A stretch of 11,066 nt of DNA from Opitutia bacterium UBA3151 (GTDB lineage Bacteria > Verrucomicrobiota > Verrucomicrobiia > Opitutales > Seribacteraceae), in assembly GCA_002364975.1 (NCBI GenBank), contig DEYT01000168.1, positions 15,201-26,266 of the forward strand, given 5' to 3'. The notes below the pieces were generated by a model. The model had not been told where the DNA came from. It did not search any database and saw only the letters and a program-made list of their open reading frames with translations. Both the position numbers and the translations under genes were made by a program. The stretch's first letter is position 1. Every line of letters begins with the position of its first letter. This document shows, piece after piece, positions 6,590-11,066 of this stretch.

Positions 6590-8026
6590 ATGAAAAACTT
6601 GATTCAATTATTTATTTTTCTTTTTTCCGGATGTTTTTTGGCATCAGCAAAAAAATCAAAACCGAATGTTTTGTTTATTATGTCCGATGATCTCAATACC
6701 GCACTGAGTGGTTTTGGGCATCCACAATGCAAAACACCGGAACTCGACAAGCTAGCCAGTCGGGGCTTACGTTTTGAGAATATGCATTGCCAATATCCCG
6801 TGTGTGGTGCGTCGCGTGCTTCGTTAATGTCAGGACTTTATCCCTACAAGAATGGAACACTGGGTAATGCGGGTACCCTACGTGGCAATATGCCGGATGT
6901 GGTCACCATGTCACAAATGTTTAGAAATAATGGTTACTGGGTGGGGCGTGTAAGTAAGATTTACCACATGGGTATTCCGGGTGAAATTCTTGTTGGAACC
7001 GCCACGCGAGATGATCCGCATTCCTGGGATGAGACCGTCAATATCAAGGCACCCGAGCAGCACGCAGCGGGGGTGAGCACGCATTGGTCGCCAAAAGATA
7101 AAGGGTCACAAACTTTTGAAGGTGTTGAGGCTGAAGGTGATGATCTTGTTCACGCCGACGGGATGGCGGCGAGTCATGCGATTGATTTTCTTAAGCGAAA
7201 TAAGGATAAGCCTTTTTTCCTAGCTTGTGGCTTTGTTCGTCCCCATGTCCCCTTGGTAGCACCTGCAAAATATTTTGATCTTTACGACCGTGATTCGATG
7301 GAAGCCCCGGTGGTGCCCGAGCATGATCTGGAAGATGTTCCTCAAATTATCCGAAACTATAAGCGTAATAGCACAACTTACGGAGTAACCCCTGAACTTC
7401 ATAAAGGGCTCCTTGAAGCGTATTATGCGAGTATATCCTTCATGGATGCTCAGGTTGGCCGAATCCTCGATGTTCTTGGAGAACTAGACTTGGCTGAGAA
7501 TACCATTGTCGTGTTTACCAGCGATCATGGATACATGCTCGGTCATCACCACAAATTTCAGAAACAGCACTTGTTTGAGGAATCCACCCGCGTACCCTTC
7601 ATCTTAAGTGTTCCGTGGATGAAAAAGCAACATGGCAAGGCAACCACTCACATTACCGAACTGATAGATCTGTACCCAACGCTGGCCAGTTTGACTGGAC
7701 TTAAAGCTCCAGTGCAACTTCAAGGAAAAAGTATGGTATCCATACTCAAAACTCCGGCTTCCAAGGAATGGGAAAAGGATATGGCTTTCACTATCAGCCG
7801 CAGTGGTGGCGAGTCCATTCGTACCCACGACTGGCGTTACACCCATTGGGGTTATGGTGAAAAGGGACAGGAACTATATGACTTAAAAAAGGATCCCGGT
7901 GAGTTTACCAATCTTGCTGCTGATCCGAATTATTCATTCTCTATGAAAAAGCTGAAGAAGCAGCTCCTGTCCAAACGAATCGAAGCAGGCTATTCAGCAG
8001 AACGGTTTGGTAAAAAGAAAAAGTGA
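6590..8026 (+). CDS. Iduronate-2-sulfatase-like S1 sulfatase, unusual CGASR core
   Basis: The product is 478 residues. The ATG at 6590 opens the signal peptide (MKNLIQLFIFLFSGCFLASA); the frame extends to a GTG at 6539, but the extra 17 residues are polar and would bury the signal. FSGC at residues 12-15 is a poor lipobox, so cleavage after ASA is more likely than lipidation. Motifs: Asp33-Asp34 (SDDLN), Cys72 in C-G-A-S-R followed by ASLMSG, RPHVP with His219, and Asp312-His313 in SDHG followed by a Lys-containing HHHKFQKQ loop. The SDDLN, RPHVP and SDHG blocks are those of iduronate-2-sulfatase-like enzymes (roughly SulfAtlas S1_7). The Pro of the usual C-x-P-x-R is Ala here, which may affect how the Cys is converted to formylglycine. 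First gene of a three-sulfatase run, 26 bp from the next. Substrate unknown. Confidence 0.92.
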   Translation: MKNLIQLFIFLFSGCFLASAKKSKPNVLFIMSDDLNTALSGFGHPQCKTPELDKLASRGLRFENMHCQYPVCGASRASLMSGLYPYKNGTLGNAGTLRGNMPDVVTMSQMFRNNGYWVGRVSKIYHMGIPGEILVGTATRDDPHSWDETVNIKAPEQHAAGVSTHWSPKDKGSQTFEGVEAEGDDLVHADGMAASHAIDFLKRNKDKPFFLACGFVRPHVPLVAPAKYFDLYDRDSMEAPVVPEHDLEDVPQIIRNYKRNSTTYGVTPELHKGLLEAYYASISFMDAQVGRILDVLGELDLAENTIVVFTSDHGYMLGHHHKFQKQHLFEESTRVPFILSVPWMKKQHGKATTHITELIDLYPTLASLTGLKAPVQLQGKSMVSILKTPASKEWEKDMAFTISRSGGESIRTHDWRYTHWGYGEKGQELYDLKKDPGEFTNLAADPNYSFSMKKLKKQLLSKRIEAGYSAERFGKKKK

Positions 8027-8052
8027 AGACCCAGTATTTTACCTTTTAAATT

Positions 8053-9468
8053 TTGAAAAAATCTTATCTCCTATTCTCTCTTTTCGCCTTTCAATCCTTG
8101 GCCTTAGCTGCCAAAACCAAACCAAATGTTTTACTTGTCTCCATTGATGATTTGAATGATTGGGTCGGCTGCCTTGAGGGGCACCCGCAAGCCAGGACCC
8201 CCAATATCGACCGATTGGCCAAGATGGGGACTCTTTTCAAAAATGGGCATTGCCAATCACCGGTCTGTAATCCTTCAAGGGCGAGCATGATGACTGGGCG
8301 CTACCCGCATACCAGCGGGGTGTATTTTTTAAGCCCGGATCTCAAGGAAGCCCCGGTTCTTAAAAACCTGAAAACGATACCTGAAGTTTTCGCGGAAAAC
8401 GGCTACAAAACGATGGCTGCTGGCAAGATCTTTCATCGGGGAGACAAGCGCTTTTTTCAGGAATATCTACCTACGGGTGGATTTGGTCCTCGCCCGAAGA
8501 AAAAGATTTCCCAACCTCACGGACACCCTCTTTGGGACTGGGGGATTTTCCCTGATGATGACAACCTGATGCCGGATATGAAATGTGCCAAGTGGGCAGT
8601 CCAGCAGTTAAAAAAGAAACTCGACAAGCCCTTTTTTATGGGAGTTGGATTTTATCGCCCGCATGTACCGATGTATGCCACGAAGAAATGGTTTGATATG
8701 CATCCGATAGATCAAATTAAGCTACCTGCGATTCGTAAGAATGATCTCAAAGACCTTAGCCCGTATGCGATTGACCTCACGAACTTAAATCATGTTTCGC
8801 CCACCCATCAATGGGTGACGGAGGCCGGGCAGTGGAAGCATGCGGTGCAGTCCTATCTTGCATCGGTGACCTTTGCGGATCATTGTCTCGGGATGGTGCT
8901 CGATGCACTCGAAAAAAGTGAGTATGCAGACAACACGATTATTGCCCTGTTTTCCGATCATGGATTTCACCTTGGAGAAAAAGAGCGGTGGGCGAAACGT
9001 TCTCTGTGGGAGGATGGAACCCGGGTACCCATCATTTTATCGGCTCCTGAATTCAAAAGGAATCAAATAAGCGATCGACCCTCCGAGCTCCTCGACCTTT
9101 TTCCAACCCTTCTGGAATTGGCAGGATTACCCAAAGATTCAACTCAGGAAGGACAAAGTCTGGTGCCACTTATGAAGAACCCTAAGAAGGAGTGGCCGCA
9201 TCCTGCGATAACCAGTTTTGGGTTAGGTAATTATTCAGTACGGAGCACTCGCTACCGTTTTATTCAGTATTTCGACGGATCAAGGGAGCTCTACGACCTG
9301 AGCAAAGATCCACATGAATGGAAAAATTTGGCTGATGATCCGAAAAACAAATCGCTCATCGAGGAGCACCTTGCTCATTTGCCCAAGAAGCAGCAACCGA
9401 TCCTTCCCGGTAACTCGACTGGACATGCTGCCTATGGAGCGGCCAATGCCAACATTCAAAACCAGTAA
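8053..9468 (+). CDS. Iduronate-2-sulfatase-like S1 sulfatase, CNPSR core, TTG start
   Basis: The product is 471 residues. The start must be TTG at 8053 (or the unlikely ATT at 8050): an in-frame stop lies at 8047-8049, and the first in-frame ATG (8224, codon 58) would remove both the signal peptide and the metal-binding aspartates. Signal peptide KKSYLLFSLFAFQSLALAA. Motifs: Asp32-Asp33 (IDDLND), Cys72 in C-N-P-S-R followed by ASMMTGR, RPHVP with His204, and Asp302-His303 in SDHG followed by the LGEKERWAKRSLWEDGTRVP block. It is a diverged paralogue of the gene just upstream, with the same block order and Cys position. The C-terminal about 25 residues (PGNSTGHAAYGAANANIQNQ) are low-complexity beyond the fold. 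Co-transcription is likely with both neighbours (26 bp and 4 bp gaps). Confidence 0.93.
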   Translation: MKKSYLLFSLFAFQSLALAAKTKPNVLLVSIDDLNDWVGCLEGHPQARTPNIDRLAKMGTLFKNGHCQSPVCNPSRASMMTGRYPHTSGVYFLSPDLKEAPVLKNLKTIPEVFAENGYKTMAAGKIFHRGDKRFFQEYLPTGGFGPRPKKKISQPHGHPLWDWGIFPDDDNLMPDMKCAKWAVQQLKKKLDKPFFMGVGFYRPHVPMYATKKWFDMHPIDQIKLPAIRKNDLKDLSPYAIDLTNLNHVSPTHQWVTEAGQWKHAVQSYLASVTFADHCLGMVLDALEKSEYADNTIIALFSDHGFHLGEKERWAKRSLWEDGTRVPIILSAPEFKRNQISDRPSELLDLFPTLLELAGLPKDSTQEGQSLVPLMKNPKKEWPHPAITSFGLGNYSVRSTRYRFIQYFDGSRELYDLSKDPHEWKNLADDPKNKSLIEEHLAHLPKKQQPILPGNSTGHAAYGAANANIQNQ

Positions 9469-9472
9469 TAGG

Positions 9473-11066
9473 ATGCAAAATTTAAATTTCATATGCATTG
9501 TTTTGTTTTTGATCCCTGCATTTATTTATTCAAAAAAAAGTAACAAACCAAATATTGTGGTGATTATGGCCGACGATGCCGGGTATTCGGATTTCGGATG
9601 CTATGGAGGGGAGATCGAAACGCCCGTTCTCGATAAGCTTGCTGCCAATGGGTTGCGTTTTTCTCAATTTTACAACACCGGCCGGTGTTGTCCTTCCCGG
9701 GCGGCTCTTCTAACCGGCGTTTACCAGCATCAGGCCGGAATGGGGCATATGTCTAGAGACCGGGGGATTCCAAGCTACAGCGGGACTATCCTGCCCGATA
9801 TTCCGACCCTTGCCGAACGCCTTCGCAAGGGAGGTTACCGCACCATGATGACAGGAAAATGGCATCTTGGTACGGAAGCCAAGCAATCTCCAATCGCCCG
9901 CGGCTTCGACCGCTTTTATGGAACCCGTAATTTTATTGATTCCTATTTTACAGTCCTCCGTAATTGTCAGGTGTATCTTGATGACAAGGAGGTGCTGCCC
10001 GCCACTGAGAGTCCGGTCAATCATCTGTACCCCGAGCAGGAATGGTACACCACCGATGTCTTCACCGACTATGCCCTCCACTTTATGGATGAGTCCTTTG
10101 ACAAGCATCCCGATAAGCCCCTTTTTCTCTACATCGCCCACAACGCTCCGCATTTCCCGCTTCATGCCCGCGAGGAGGATACCATAAAATACCGTGGGCG
10201 ATTCAAGGATACGGGATGGGATAAGCTTCGCCGGGAACGGTACCAGCGAATGGTTAGGCTCGGGTTAATTGACAAAAAATGGGCCCTTTCGCCCAGCGAT
10301 GTTCCGGAATGGGAAACTTATGACGAAGCAATGCGCGATGAATTGGATCTCAAAATGTCCCTCTACTCCGCGATGATTGACCGGATGGACCAAAACATTG
10401 GTCGGGTCGTAGAGAAGCTCAGAAACACCGGGCGTTTGAATAACACCCTCATCCTTTTTATGGTGGACAATGGCGTACCGGGGACAGGAGTGCATGACTG
10501 GCGCGGTCTATTCGCCAAGAATGAAAGAAACCCCGAAACCCGAGTGGACAATTACGAAGACTGGGGGAGGCTTGGTGGTTGGACCTCCAGTTCCGGCCGA
10601 GGGTGGGCAAACCTGAGCAATGCTCCATTCCGCATGTACAAACGCTACACCCACGAGGGCGGGGTGGCCACACCCCTGATCGTTCATTGGCCGAGCGGCT
10701 TCAAGGCCAAGGGGAATCTACGTCACACTCCGAGCCACATCATTGATGTCGCACCCACCTGTCTCTCAGCAGCCGGTCTTTCCGTAAAAGGGATGGAAGG
10801 ACAAAGCCTCGTGCCCGTCTTTACAGAGGATTCCAAAAAGGAACGGACCCTCTATTGGGAGCACGAAGGAAACCGGGCGGTGCGCAAGGGGAACTACAAG
10901 TTGGTCGCCATACACGATACCCCGTGGGAATTGTATGACATGAACAAGGACCGCAGTGAATTGGAGAACCTGGCAAAGAATATGCCTAGTAAGGTTAAGG
11001 AATTGCGTCTGCTTTACGAGGCTTGGGCCAAGCGGGTTGGCGCCTTGCCGTGGGAACAGGTGGTGG
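9473..11066 (+). CDS. S1_4-like arylsulfatase, CCPSR core (3' partial)
   Basis: The frame is open from ATG 9473 to the window end, giving 531 complete codons. It starts 4 bp after the previous stop, which points to translational coupling. Signal peptide MQNLNFICIVLFLIPAFIYS. Motifs: Asp34-Asp35 (ADDAGYSDFGCYGG), Cys72 in C-C-P-S-R followed by AALLTG, GKWHLG with Lys129 and His131, HNAPHFPLHA, Asp332-Asn333 (VDNG), and the THEGG segment near PLIVHWP. The long insert between VDNG and THEGG, with WGRLGGWTSSSGRGWANLSN, resembles the large arylsulfatase group often labelled S1_4. The visible end (WAKRVGALPWEQVV) matches where relatives usually stop, so probably only a few to a few tens of residues are missing. 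It is visibly richer in G+C than the genes at 4-6.5 kb. Substrate unknown. Confidence 0.93.
   Translation, partial: MQNLNFICIVLFLIPAFIYSKKSNKPNIVVIMADDAGYSDFGCYGGEIETPVLDKLAANGLRFSQFYNTGRCCPSRAALLTGVYQHQAGMGHMSRDRGIPSYSGTILPDIPTLAERLRKGGYRTMMTGKWHLGTEAKQSPIARGFDRFYGTRNFIDSYFTVLRNCQVYLDDKEVLPATESPVNHLYPEQEWYTTDVFTDYALHFMDESFDKHPDKPLFLYIAHNAPHFPLHAREEDTIKYRGRFKDTGWDKLRRERYQRMVRLGLIDKKWALSPSDVPEWETYDEAMRDELDLKMSLYSAMIDRMDQNIGRVVEKLRNTGRLNNTLILFMVDNGVPGTGVHDWRGLFAKNERNPETRVDNYEDWGRLGGWTSSSGRGWANLSNAPFRMYKRYTHEGGVATPLIVHWPSGFKAKGNLRHTPSHIIDVAPTCLSAAGLSVKGMEGQSLVPVFTEDSKKERTLYWEHEGNRAVRKGNYKLVAIHDTPWELYDMNKDRSELENLAKNMPSKVKELRLLYEAWAKRVGALPWEQVV

Noticed and set aside
6632..6636. Lipoprotein signal in the CGASR sulfatase
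   Set aside because: FSGC has Phe at the -3 position, a poor lipobox, and a standard cleavage site (ASA) follows a few residues later.
9710..10165. 151-codon open frame on the - strand
   Set aside because: It lies wholly antisense to the well-supported sulfatase at 9473-11066, has no recognisable domain, and is a typical codon-bias shadow.
1..11066. CRISPR array, tRNA/rRNA genes, insertion sequences, toxin-antitoxin or phage-defence genes
   Set aside because: No regularly spaced repeats, RNA gene signatures, transposase motifs or terminal inverted repeats were seen on either strand; coding space is filled by the listed genes.

Overview
The window carries seven or eight secreted-protein genes, all on the + strand, and the overall style is that of a marine Verrucomicrobiota (or a close PVC relative such as Lentisphaerota). 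The grounds are: the first gene, a propeller/HEAT/NPCBM composite typical of PVC genomes; four formylglycine-type (S1) sulfatases within 8.5 kb; moderate, patchy G+C; and starts with no clear Shine-Dalgarno sequence, two of them TTG. The assignment is an inference, because no rRNA or other phylogenetic marker is present.

Layout. (1) 1-2430: 3' part of a PVC 'membrane-bound dehydrogenase'-type protein with a beta-propeller, HEAT repeats and an NPCBM-like domain. It stops without the C-terminal cytochrome c domain common in its relatives. (2) 2534-3910: arylsulfatase-like S1 sulfatase with a CSPSR active-site core. (3) 4047-4493 and 4505-5329: a tightly linked pair, made of an exported HMA-domain metal-binding protein (CPSC) and an outer-membrane beta-barrel protein of MetA-pathway/transporter type. 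(4) 5443-6489: compact PhoD-like metallophosphatase. (5) 6590-11066: a compact run of three sulfatases. Two are iduronate-2-sulfatase-like paralogues (cores CGASR and CNPSR), and the third is an S1_4-like arylsulfatase (core CCPSR) that runs off the right edge just before its expected end.

How it may work together. All products carry or are expected to carry export signals, so this is a periplasmic/outer-surface hydrolase locus. Four sulfatases from at least three subfamilies suggest stepwise desulfation of a complex sulfated glycan (algal or animal), with the NPCBM composite protein possibly binding or oxidising sugars and the PhoD-like enzyme removing phosphate. The substrate cannot be read from the sequence. 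No glycoside hydrolase, SusCD pair, sulfatase-maturating enzyme or regulator gene lies inside the window.

Regulation. The best promoter candidate has a TATAAT at 3982-3987 ahead of the HMA/barrel pair. The 100-bp leader of the three-sulfatase run holds a 20-bp-spaced imperfect direct repeat that could be an operator. No gap exceeds 300 bases, and no tRNA, rRNA, CRISPR array or mobile element was seen.
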